In this document: positions 22,227 to 33,122 of the stretch, piece by piece
Position numbering within the stretch: the stretch's first letter is position 1
Layout of the letters: each line of letters starts with the position of its first letter
Assembly (NCBI GenBank): GCA_022605405.1
Contig: JABYQQ010000005.1
Location: 2,232,001 to 2,296,000 of the forward strand
Source of the DNA: Earliella scabrosa
Taxonomy: Eukaryota > Basidiomycota > Agaricomycetes > Polyporales > Polyporaceae
Reading direction: 5' to 3'
Length of the DNA stretch: 64,000 nucleotides
Notes under the pieces: generated by a model
The model's database searches: none
What the model was told of the DNA's origin: nothing
The model's input: only the letters and a program-made list of their open reading frames with translations
Program-made: the position numbers and the translations under genes

Positions 22227-25200
22227 CCTTTGCGCCGTTGCCAACCACTGCAGAAGAACCGTCCATTCCGCAGCACGTCTCGTATACTTTGTATCAATAG
22301 AGTTGCGCAATCACGTATGTATCATTTCTTCATTGCACCCACCAATACGCGTCCGACTATGCCACACGGCCACTCGGCTGACCCCTGTAGCTATTTTTAC
22401 TATGCCCCCCGCCGGTTGCGGTTGGTAACTCTCACAGATGAAGGAATTGTCCTGTTGGTCGCATGACGCCATCAGCGTCGTCGCCTCCACAGTCACGATG
22501 GGATGGAGAGCTATTGCTTGGCTGACGAGACTAGCCATAGCGGAACCATCTAGTCCATTCATGTACAAGAAGTCGAAGACCGACGAGCCCGCGGACCGCC
22601 AGAAGGTCGATACCAACATCGGTCAATGCGCCGTCCAGATGTGCACTGGTCGATCGCTAGACGTAATACGCTTCGTTAGCTCGGGTCTTCCATGCGAAGC
22701 TGTTCTGACGCTACTTTCCTTCTAGCGGGTTCTCCTCTTCCATCTGGTGTGCGCCGCCATTCCCTCTCACTTCATCTCCGCCACAGCCCGCGTTACGTTG
22801 ATTCCGGTGTCTAGGTATCTTAACAAGCAGTAGCCAACATACCGGGCACCGGGGCCAGATCCATGAACTCGGCATCTCCATCTTCTCTCTCGTCCCGCCA
22901 GCGCATGACGGCAGTTCACATCACCATGAAACTCAATAGTGCTCATCCAATCCCTCGGACCACTTCTGCACATCAAGTCCGGTTCAATTGAACATGACGT
23001 CCATCCGCACACCGGTCCTCCATCACAATCAGCGCGTTCCTCCCGCAGCCCCACCCCCGGTCTGCGTCCGGCCTCGAGGCTCGCACTGCGGCACTTCCAT
23101 CAGGCATATGGCACCCAACCCGACGTGCGGCTCGGCCTCTCCGCAGCCACACGGTGCGAACGCGGACACAACATCCCTCGCCCACACGACAGTGATGACA
23201 ACGCAGACATGCGTCCGGCCGGCTTTCCCCCGTCGAATCCCCGGATAACCCGCGTCCAGCCTAAACCTACCTCCAGGCCCCTTCTCGAATGCCAAATATA
23301 GCCTGTGCGGACGGTGCGCATGGCGCTTTTGCAGGTATCACCGCACGAACCCCTTCTGCGTCCGACGTCGTCCGCCCTGGTCCCCTTTCAGCCTAGTCTC
23401 GGTGAAGGGCCCTGCGTAGTCCGAGGACCAAATATTGTCCGTCTGTGCAAGAGTCTCCTAGGAGGTGGGACTGAAGCGGAGCGCGCAGTCACAGGCGGTG
23501 ACAGGGTCATTTGCAGCACGGTCCTCGAAGTCCACGCAACGATTTCACAAAATGCAAGCGCGCCTCAATCGTGGAACTCTGCAAGACGTCCATACCCACG
23601 CGACTCAAGCTCAAGACGCAACTTCCCGAATCTTGCGATGCCAGTCACTGACGCGCACTCGAACGTTCGGACCACTGGACGTACCCTGCAAAGCCGCTGG
23701 CTAAAGCAAGCCGTCCAGAAAGAATCACCCCGCAAAGGTTCAAGTTTACGTGTACGCGTCGACGTGGATGGCCGCACTCAGCCTCTACGACGTCGGCTGC
23801 CTACATCCCCATCACACGTCCTCTGACGTCCCAACGTCCCGCCGAGTCTCCCCACATTCGGTATATCTTCTGCGCGTATGTACCACGAGCTGTGAAGTCG
23901 TCCACCTTCGTGTTCCCAGCATGAGCCTTCCCTCATTTCCGCTCCTCCCCCGCTCTTCCGCACTCCGCTGGCTCTCGCTGGCAGTCGCCGATCGTACGAC
24001 GTAAAGTTCGGGCCCCGCGGCGTCCCGCCAGTGGCACCTGCAGCATCCTCAGATCGCTCACCATGACGAGTCCAGCTTGGGATCTAGCTGAACTTACAGT
24101 CCACACTCTGTCGAGCCGGGAGCTGTGGGCTCGAACTTTCCACTATCGCGAAACGGACCCCAGCTCCATTGTTCCCGACTCACCATTTGACCCACCAGCG
24201 CGGTCCGTGGCACGGTCGACCGTGAAGAACTTCTAGGGACAAGGTTCGGATTCCAGATTCCAGCGAGTGGCTAAACGACGACTACGCAGCACGACGTCCC
24301 GATCCCGATCAGAGAACAGCACCCCCCTGTCAGTCGCGCCACGTACGTACTACGTACACAGAGTGGCAGGACCCTCGATGCTCGCATCACGCACCGGGTC
24401 CTGTACATACGCAAGAAAGGCACCTCCGAGGCCATTTCAGCACATGTATTGGAATGCCATCCACACGCACCCGCCCGGGCCCGGGAGCACCGGGTCCCAT
24501 GCCTTGTACACGATCTGAACTTTGAACTTTCAATTTTGTGCGCCTGGCACTTTGCGGACGGCCTGCGAACGAACGTCAGGAATCCCGTACCGGGTGCCTT
24601 GCACGTTCGTCCCCACTCACTTACTAGATCTCGGTATGTAGTTGGTTGCACCCAGGCGCACGCCTGTCAATGGTGAACGTCAACAGCCAGTGAGTACTTG
24701 CTGGCTTGCGATGTTCTCATCATCGTTCTGCACTACAGCCTCAGGGTGCTGTGGAGTGGACCGACCGGCTCCAGACCCATAAAGTTTGGGGAACCCGTAG
24801 GTCCCGGTCTCCCACTTCCCCGCCAAGAGCGAGCCCCGGGCCGTCAACTCAAATCCCCAAACTCAGCAGACTGACAGCCTCCTGCGACGTCTCCCCCCAG
24901 AATGGTCGACGAGCCAGGTCGCATGCCTCCTCTACCGAGCGATATGCGACCAACCGTATCGTAGCGTATCATTCGACTCGGAGTCGCACCCTGGTCGCAC
25001 TTGCCAGGCACGTACCTGCTGCGGCCGTGGCTCGCTACGCCCCGACCCCCTGTTACTCATACTCGGCGCTCGCAACCGACTCGCCACTGGAATACGGATT
25101 TCCCGCCGACCCTCGAGGCTCGCGGCGCGCGCACCGCAACATCGGGGGCCCACCCCTTGGATAACCTCGCCTGCGGATGCTGCGCCCGCCGATAACGATC

Positions 25201-25729
25201 TTACCGACAAACCTTAGGCCAGGAACGCGCGCACGTGAGCCCCCCAAAACACACCCCCTGTTAGGCCCGGGCCGCAGTCCTGTGGACTGTGGTAAACGTT
25301 AAACTGGCAAGACCACGGCCGGGAGAACCTCAGGACTACTTACTCAGTGACCAGGGTGCGCCTGTCGACGCTGTCTGCCTCTGGGTGGATGTGTGGATGG
25401 ATGTATATACGTGAGTATGTTCAGTCCGACAGCGACCCGACCGCGACACCACGACGCGCCACCCCCAACAACTAGAACACGTACGAGTAAGTGTAGGTGT
25501 ATGTATGTGTATCTGTGTATGCGTGCAGCGGAGAATAATAAACAGAAAGTACCGACTTGAAACTTCTCTCTTCTTCCTCTCTCTCCTCTCTTCTCTACCA
25601 CCACCCAACCTCCAACCCCACACCCCATCCCGAACGAAAAAAGCAACAAACTTACACTTTTGTACAGCAGCGATATGTCCATGGCGCGCCGAAGCGCGCG
25701 GCAAAGAAGGAATATATACACAGTATAAA
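22227..25729. other. Intergenic, 3.5 kb without supported genes
   Basis: No known family was found on either strand. A minus-strand frame around 22436-22619 (LDGSAMASLVSQAIALHP, followed by a GTGAGA donor) looks weakly coding, but I could not extend it. The sequence from 23000 to 25250 is GC-rich with short random frames. CA/TG- and CT-rich tracts at 25480-25610 lie in the 3' region of the TVP38 gene. Confidence 0.4.
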
Positions 25730-27316
25730 CTAAGCGTCCGAGCGATCTGACAGTCCGTCTCCCGCACGCGCAGCAGCCAGAGGGGGAGCCGTCCCCGCAC
25801 CGACCGACACGAGCGTGACGGGCGTCGCGGCGTCGCCGCGGGGCGGGACCTGGCGTATCTCGAGGTGCGCCTCGGCCATGTGCTCCTCGATGTCGAGCGA
25901 GCTGCCCTCGGCGTGCGCGAGGAACGCGATGCGCTCCTCGGCGTACGCGGCCTCCATCGCGTCCTCGTCCTGGAGCTCCTCGTCGACGGCCTTGCGGGTG
26001 ATGTACGAGAGGTAGGCGAAGATCGCGAGGCAGAGGACGATGCCGGCGATCGTCGAGTAGTGCGAGAGCGCGTTACCGTCGTTGTCGTCGGCCTGGGAGC
26101 CGTCGGCTTGCTTTACATGGTAGGACGCGAAGGAATGGATAGAGCTCCCGATGCTCGTGTGGATGATGAGCTTCGGGAGCGACATTGCGGTGCAGATGGT
26201 GTAGGTGCGGAAGGTCAGGCTCGGCGAGGCAGCGAGGAGGCAATTCATGACGTTGTAGGGATACGGCGCGAGTCGGATGAGGAAGAGCAGCTTCGGGTTG
26301 TTCTCGATCGCGCGCACCATGCGCTTGATCATGCTGGTGCATGACAGCCAGCGTGATATGCTCGCACGGAAGAACGTTCGTGAGACGGTGAAGACGACGA
26401 GCGCGCCGATTAGGGAGGCCCAGTACGAGATGATTGCGCCGGTCCATGGGCCAAAGGTGTAGCCGGAAAGGATAATGAGCGTGGAGTATAGCGGGACGGG
26501 AGCTGCGGAGAAGAAGCGGGGATCGTAAGCGTTCAGTTCTTTGATTTCGCATTGTGGACAGGCGAGTGATCCTTCAGGAGCCATGAGACTTACGGAATGT
26601 AGTGATGAAGATGAGAGCAAATATCACAGCGTATCCTAGATATGTGTCGGATTTGAGCCAACGGGATAGTTCGTCCAGACCTGCGGTAAGAGATGAGAGA
26701 TGGCAGGCGGTGAGAGGCGCGTTCAAAGACAACGGGCAGTGAGACGCTCACCTTGGAAGACCTCGACTTTCCAAAAACTGACTGCAGCGAGAAAGCCAAG
26801 GGTGGTGATAATGTACAGTATTATAGGGATCCAAGGCTTGATTAGATTAGCTATCCGTAGGCCGCGCGGACGCGTATATGATGTAGATATTGAGGTGGAC
26901 GAGGTGGACGAAAGGGATGGGGAAGCCCAACTTGACGCGATAGGACATGGGGCGGGGGAGAATGGTTGCTGGGGCTGGGAAGGGCGAGAATGGTGGGTTC
27001 TTTGGGATCGAATCCAAGGCGGAATGGAGGAAATGGGGGAAGGGGCTTGCGAACGGCTGAAGGAAGAAGGGCCAGCAACGGGGGACATGTCTAGGGTCTG
27101 ACCGGCGGGCCTCTTGGACATATCGTCGTGGTGGGAGAGGCCAGCCTTCTCATCGTAGACTTCCTGTAGATGCGCGAAACGATGTGGAACGGGGTAGGCG
27201 TGGATTGGACGCGACGAGGATGGGGACGAGGGAGACGATGCGACGGGAGAGGCGGGACGAGAGATGGCGAGACGAGAGGGCTGTCCCGGCCGTTGCGGGC
27301 AGGTGTGCAAGTCCAT
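25730..27316 (-). CDS. TVP38: TVP38/TMEM64 family membrane protein (SNARE-associated Golgi protein)
   Basis: Three exons: 26752-27316, 26594-26680 and 25730-26502, giving 474 aa. A long Ser/Pro-rich N-terminus leads to a first membrane helix (PWIPIILYIITTLGFLAAV). The VTT/SNARE-associated domain follows: GYAVIFALIFITTFP joined to PVPLYSTLIILSGYTFGP, SLIGALVVFTVSRTFFR, NPKLLFLIRLAPYPYNVMN and ASPSLTFRTYTICTAMSLPK. Later come a further helix (IAGIVLCLAIFAYLSYI) and an acidic cytosolic tail. Relatives (Tvp38, TMEM64, VMP1/TMEM41) work in Golgi or ER membranes; VMP1 and TMEM41B are lipid scramblases, and the activity here is inferred. The start was taken at the first Met of the Ser/Pro region; inner Mets (MSKRPAG, near 27122) are possible. 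Confidence 0.87.
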
Positions 27317-28135
27317 TGCAGAGACGGAGGCCAGTCCTGGAGACCGAAAGAGATGAGAGGAGAAGGAGAGAGAGAAAACGCTGCGGTGGCCGGACGCGGA
27401 CAGTCCGGGACTCTTCTGGTGATGCAGCAGTTACAGCTCTGGGCCTTGGGTGACCGTCGACGACGAGTGCTCCCCCTTCTGATAGCTATGTATATATTCT
27501 CCTGATCGCTTCCCACGACATCGCGACCGGCGCTCCGGCCCCCCGACCCCGCCTCGCCTCGCTCCTGGCCGCCACCCAGCGCTGCGAGCGCGATCTGGTT
27601 TGCTTGTTGTCGCTCCTATATGTTGCGGATGCAAAGTTTTGTGCTGGCCTCGAGCCCGCCATGACCCCAGACGCAGCGCGCGCCGGACGCGGTCTGTTCG
27701 CGACGGGCCCAAACTGGTATCCATCGCGCATGTGGGTGGCGGTACCGCCGTCCCGGGGCGTCGCTGCACTTGTGACAGGACGTCATGAGCATGCAACACA
27801 TGAACACCTCCTCGCTCCACTCCGCCTTCGTCCATGTCTTATCGATTCTACCACACTCGTGCCAAGCCGATGACGACCCGAGAGCAGCCCACAAGAGAGA
27901 GCACTAGGGACGCTCTGCGATCATAAGAGCCTCCTGAAGTCGCCCACAAAGGCGTCCTCGGACCCGCGAAGCGCCTCCCAGACCCCACGTGGCCTCTGCT
28001 GTCCGCCTTCTGTCCGCTTTCTGCTCAGCTTTCGCACTACCTCTCCCATCTTTGAGCTAGGTCGTCCATCGTCGGCATCCCGGACTACCCTCGGAGGACC
28101 ACACGCACGCGCGCGTCCAAGATACCACCAAAGGG
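27317..28135. promoter_or_regulatory. Divergent intergenic region, TVP38 / small mitochondrial protein
   Basis: 819 bp between two divergent start codons, with no gene recognised inside. A TATATATT stretch lies near 27489-27496. Confidence 0.35.
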
Positions 28136-28638
28136 ATGTCTCTGTCACGTACCGCACGCGCGTCCATCCGCCTCCCCTCTCGTCGATCGCCCCTAGCACA
28201 ATCCCGCACTCGAGCACCCAGCCGCGCCCACGTCCACGCCCGTCCCCTAAGCTCGAGCGCAAGCTCCCAGCCACCGCGCTCGCGCCATGCCCAATTCTAC
28301 ACAGATTACGCCGCGGGCATGATCCCCGTCGCGCTCCTCGGTTCGGCCGTCTACATCGTGCGTCCTTCCCCTCTTTGCTCCCTCTCTCCCTCGGTCCAAC
28401 GCACGTGCGGTACGACGACCGTACCCTCTCCTGCTTCTTCTCACAGGGCTTGCGAACGTGGCAGCAACACCTCGCCCATGAGAGGTTTCTGGACGAAGCC
28501 CAGGTCCGCGTGCAAGAGCTTGAGGCCGAGGTTACTGCTCTCAGACAGCAGGTGCAGAGCGGGGGAGGAGAGGGCGCGTCCCAGAATACAAATTCGCCAG
28601 CTGAGCCGAAGAAGCGGGCGGGCTGGTGGCCCTGGTAG
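28136..28638 (+). CDS. Small probable mitochondrial membrane protein
   Basis: Two exons, 28136-28357 and 28447-28638, joining in phase 0 to 137 aa. The N-terminal 50 residues are rich in Arg, Ser and Ala without acids (MSLSRTARASIRLPSRRSPL), as in a mitochondrial presequence. One hydrophobic segment follows (GMIPVALLGSAVYI). Then come GLRTWQQHLAHERFLDEAQ, a short predicted coiled coil (VQELEAEVTALRQQVQ) and a basic Trp-rich end (KKRAGWWPW). The layout resembles small MICOS or respiratory assembly factors, but I do not recognise the family. It is convergent with PEX11. Confidence 0.65.
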
Positions 28639-28857
28639 TCACGGTGGTACCTGTTGCGGTATGTTGTAGCCTGTGTGCGAGCCATTCAATGTCCATCTCC
28701 GCGATGCCTTCTCAGCACGTCCATCCCATCTATTAACAAGAATGTGCCAATTACAAGAGACTACATAAACCACAGGACTAGATAGCAGCAAGCAGCAGCA
28801 TATAGATGTACGGTGAGGGTATATCATAGTATCATACGAGGTACTCAAGAATCACGG

Positions 28858-30437
28858 TTACCGAGACCCAATTTTGCTCAACGCGCTCTTGTGGCGGTCG
28901 TATAATTTGGCGGTGCTGCAAACAACGCGTCGCGTCAACAAACCGAGGCTTCTAGTTTTCAGTTCCACGATCTCACCTGAGCAACGCAGATGCGAGGCCG
29001 GCAAAGGTCTGAACCTGTCCCTTTGCTCGCTTGAGGCGGAAGACATCATACGCTAAGAAAGAGGGCATGAATATCTCGCAAGCGTCGGAAGCGGGTCCCT
29101 GAGGGAGACTCACAGACGAATATCAGGTCCATGAGCAGCTTCAGCCTCGTCACTTGTATCCAATAGTCCTGCCGCTGCAAGCGCCCCAGCTCCTTCTCGT
29201 CGAGCTTGTTCGCGCTCGGATTTGATTTTGCCGTCGTGCCCGACATGGACTCGGCGTACAGGCGGCTCTCCACTGCACCCGCGGCGTTGTCAGTTACGGT
29301 ACGTGCTGTAGCCCAGGGATGGACCGTAATGAAGGGATCAAACGCGCACCTGTATGCTGGAGATCGAGGATCACACTCCGCTCTACGCTGTTCTCGACCA
29401 GGTTCACCAGCGTGCTCGCGAACCAGCACCAGTCTGCCAGCCGAGCGGCCTGCTCGCCTGACCGCTTCCCGAGAATGCCGAGTCGCGAGAAGGTGGCGGC
29501 GTCGTCTGCCAGCCCGTTCACGAATTCCAGCAGGACAGGCGGCGGGGCGTGGAGGAACGTGTGCAGGAGGGGTTTTCGCTTGCCTTTCTTGGACCCGGAT
29601 ACGTAAGACTCCTGCTGGTGCTGGTCCAGGATGGAGGTCAACGGGGGCAGCCAGTTGAAGAGGATGAGACATTTTCTGCACGATATCGTCGAATTGAGGT
29701 CAGCATCACGGGCTCGACGCAAGCGGTGGGTCCGCGCACCTTGTGAGGGAGAAGCCAGCGATGGCGGAGGTGAGGCGTTTCGTGAGCTCCGTCTCCCATG
29801 CGGGTCGCTTGCGCCCCCGGAACGCGGCGCTGGACGTCACGGCGACGTGGAACAGCAGGTACACCTTCATCGAGTACTGGATAATTTTCTACAATTCGCA
29901 GCCCCCACCCCGACGCGTCAGCATCCACCATCCCTCCAGCACGTCGCACACATAGCACACAGGACCCGGAAAAGAAGGAAGGAAGAGACGTACGAAAGCC
30001 TTGTCCCGCCCCGTCGCAGACTTGAGCATCTCCCGCCACACCTCCTCCGTCCTGATCCTGCTCCTCGCGCCCTCCGACACGCGCGCCCCGTCCGTCCCCT
30101 CCTCCTCCGAGTCCTCTTCGTCGTCCGCGACCTCGAACGTCTGCGCCGAGACCTCCGCGTCGCCGCCCTTGAAGCCGGCGTCGTACCCACCGCCGCCGCC
30201 GAACACGTGCGAACCGTTGCTCATGATCGACGTGCGCGGCGTGCGCGGCGGGTGCGACGAGAGCGGGTTCATCTGGAACGAGGACGTGTCGTGCGGGGCT
30301 TCGTACGACGCCGCGGAGGAGAGCGACATGGACATGTGCGCTGAGTGGTGCGAGTGCGAGTCGGAGTCGGGCACGGAGATGAAGGAGGACGAGCCGGTGT
30401 GGCCGTGCCCGGAGTAGGGGAAGGTTATCGAGGACAT
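28858..30437 (-). CDS. PEX11: Peroxisomal membrane elongation factor PEX11
   Basis: Six exons: 29994-30437, 29740-29888, 29350-29675, 29114-29272, 28977-29052 and 28858-28915, giving 403 aa. After a disordered Ser/His/Gly-rich N-terminus with an acidic patch, the PEX11 domain begins with RDKAF joined to KIIQYSMKVYLLFHVAV. It continues RKCLILFNWLPPL, FVNGLADDAATFSRLGILG, ADWCWFASTLVNLVENSVE, DYWIQVTRLKLLMDLIFV and SYDVFRLKRAKGQVQTFAGL. Exon boundaries fall between these conserved blocks. Pex11 proteins bend the peroxisome membrane through an amphipathic helix and drive elongation and division. The N-terminal extension of about 145 residues is long for Pex11. An upstream in-frame Met at 30536 is less likely. 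Confidence 0.9.
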
Positions 30438-32184
30438 GCTCCCTTTGTTGTCCGAGAGCTGGTGGGGTGCGTCGTCGGCGCGTCGTGCAAGGAGTTGGCG
30501 AAGACTCCCAGTCGCAGAAGCAGCAATGCACTGCACAGAAGCACCGGAGCGACACGCGAGTGAGGTGAGCGTCTAATTGGGAGCGCTCGGGTTGAGGCCG
30601 GTTGCCGGATCCGGCGAGAACTTCGCCACGGCCCGCTCGCCTGTTACTCTGACTTCCTACAAGTTGTACCTACTAGCCACTGCATCTCTTACTGTGTCGT
30701 GGTTGATGAACGAGAGGCTAAACGCTGTGTTGGAAGACAAACAAGGCGATCACCCTGGACGCACACAGTATGACGTACCTCGATCATCCCTACACAAGTC
30801 AGGGAAGCAGTGGTCATCATACGAAATGAGGTAAACCCGGGATCGTGGAAGGACACCGATGTCGTGCCACAGGAGCCTGCGCAGGCCAAGGAATACGGGA
30901 TCATGGTCGTCTTCGGAGTCCAATAAATCTCCTCGCACTCAGCAGTCTAATCAGTGTCTCCTGTCATTCGCCTTTAGGAAGGCTTGGTTCTCGCATTAGA
31001 CATATAATGCCACACTCCATGGGGTTAGCTAATTACCGGTTCGTAGACGGGAATGGTCGCTCACACAGGCTCCAACATGCACACGATCGACCTCGTCGAT
31101 TCCACGTCGAATATGAGGGGTCCTCCGACGTAAGCATTGCGCCATGCCATGGTGTCTCTGGATTATTCGACAATATAGCAACAACCTCTATCCAAGCAAT
31201 CCCAGACATACGTCGGTGGAGGTAAAAGGAGCAACAGTTCTACACCCCTCTCGTCTCATCGCAGCCACTGGGACCCGCAAGGTCGAGGGGTTGTGCAAAT
31301 AATCCAGCTGTTCGGCGAGACAGCTGCTGATACCGAGCGGAATGTTTGCCTTCATCATGCTGGGAGAACGCGTCGAGACGAGGTCGAGACGATCATGAAC
31401 GGCGAGACAGCATGGTCAGGAGCTCCTCTCCCGAAAAAAGGATCGCCATTGCGCGACCTGCGACCCCGTCTTAAAGATACCACTTGTTGGATATGGACCA
31501 ATTGAATGGTCGATCTGACGTTGGAGGCTTTGGTGAGCGTTTGTGCTGTGAATACTCATGTGCTGAGGTCGTTGTCAGCTCTCTGCATACAGAAAAGGGG
31601 GCGAAGCGGCTGTAGCCTGTCATGAAGAGAAATCGCAGTCGACGTCGACGATCACATCGGTCTTGCTGGATGGAGTAGAATCTATATAGCCTGCCCTCTT
31701 GCGGCGCTGTAGAACGACCTTCAAAGTTCAAAGAAACGAAGACAAGCTGATGCGTCTTCAGTATTTTGTGCATGCAAACCTACTACCTCGGCAATGTGCT
31801 TTGAATTTGTACCATCGATATGTCTGAGGAGTTTGCGACCACACCGTTATGTTTGCTATATTGGTTTGAGCTGCAGCTGACCAGTAGCTGTCCACGTCCA
31901 AGAGTTGTGTAACCGTTGGAATCCGAGTGCCAAACAAGCGTCAACTGGTACCTACAGGAGATGTGGGCGTCAACAAGCCACATTGGGCAGGGCACGTCCG
32001 CCTGCAGCGCACGGTGGCGGGCGACGACGACGACAACACGAGTGTGACTGTTTCCATTCTTCTCCCCATCTCTGCCTCTCATCTCTCTTATCCTCTCTTT
32101 CCTCTTTCTCTCTCAAACACCTTCACTTCGACGGGCAGAACCTCCTGCTGAGTGAACGAGCGAAGAGGACGCACTCAACCATAA
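30438..32184. other. Divergent intergenic region, PEX11 / dynein light chain
   Basis: No gene recognised in 1.7 kb. Just upstream of the dynein gene (32055-32115) there is a CT-rich tract and ACAACACG-type leader sequence typical of basidiomycete promoters. Confidence 0.4.
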
Positions 32185-33122
32185 ATGGCGACCGCGATGG
32201 CATCCGGCCTACGCTCCCCACCAACGCCCCGTTCCAGCGCGCCCTCGCCCCGCCCGAGCGCACCCTCGCCCGCACCAAGACCGACGTTCGACGCCGACCT
32301 GCTGCGTGCGTACATGAAGGAGCTCCTGCAGTCGACGCTCCGCACCGCGACCTGGCCCGAGCCGCGGGAGCGCGACAAGGTCAAGGCGTGGATAAAGGAG
32401 ATCGGGGAGCGCGTCAAGAAGCGGATGCTCGGTGCGTGTTCTATGCGCCTCGATTTTGCAGTACGGCAGACCCCTTCTGACGCACTGCGTCTGTCCTCTC
32501 TTCCCCTTGGATCCCTCGGTCGCTCTGTTCACCCAATCGATCCGTGCACGCCAATCACCCAACCTCCTTACGTCGGCCGTGGACGCGTACGCGCGACGTG
32601 CGGCGTGCTGGCGTGCGGACGTGCAGAGATCCAGCCTCGAGAATTGTGAGTCCGTCCGATACGCCGCAGCTGCATGATGCGGCCATCGGCGGGAGCAAAG
32701 ACTGATTGACATCGCGCTCGCAAAGTAAATACATCGTCCTCACCCAGATCAACGAGAACGCGGGACAGGGCGGCCGGTGAGCTCTCTCGTCCGCTTTTGC
32801 GCAAACCCGCGCGACTTTGGGCTGACGAACGTCAACCTCGTCTCGATCGACATTTCCGCCCCGACCCCGACCGCACGCATGCCCGCCCGACGCTGTCACG
32901 CGACCGACGCGACGCACATGCAGAGCCGACCTCGTCTGCCACTGGGAAGACTCGGACGTGGTAGCGCAAGAGGTGTTCTCCAATGTACGCCATCCCCTTG
33001 CCGGATCCGTCCATCTATTTAGAGCGCCATCGGACGTGCAGCTGACCCGCGCCCCCTTCTTCTTTCCGTGTCAGGACTCCATCATTTGCATCTGTGTTGC
33101 GTTCGCGGTTCGGACAATATAG
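32185..33122 (+). CDS. Tctex-type dynein light chain (DYNLT)
   Basis: Five exons: 32185-32431, 32627-32645, 32726-32776, 32924-32984 and 33075-33122, giving 141 aa. A Pro/Ser-rich N-terminus precedes the Tctex1 domain: DADLLRAYMKELLQSTL, then a 19-nt exon ending in F, FKYIVLTQINENAGQG, ADLVCHWEDSDVV and finally SIICICVAFAVRTI. This matches the YKYIV...W...D...C.V.AF order of DYNLT/Tctex1 proteins. They bind the dynein intermediate chain and adapt cargo; some family members act elsewhere, so cytoplasmic dynein is the likely but not proven partner. Confidence 0.87.

Noticed and set aside
22436..22619. Minus-strand frame with a GTGAGA donor (LDGSAMASLVSQAIALHP)
   Set aside because: Could not be extended to a second exon in a consistent phase; no family recognised.
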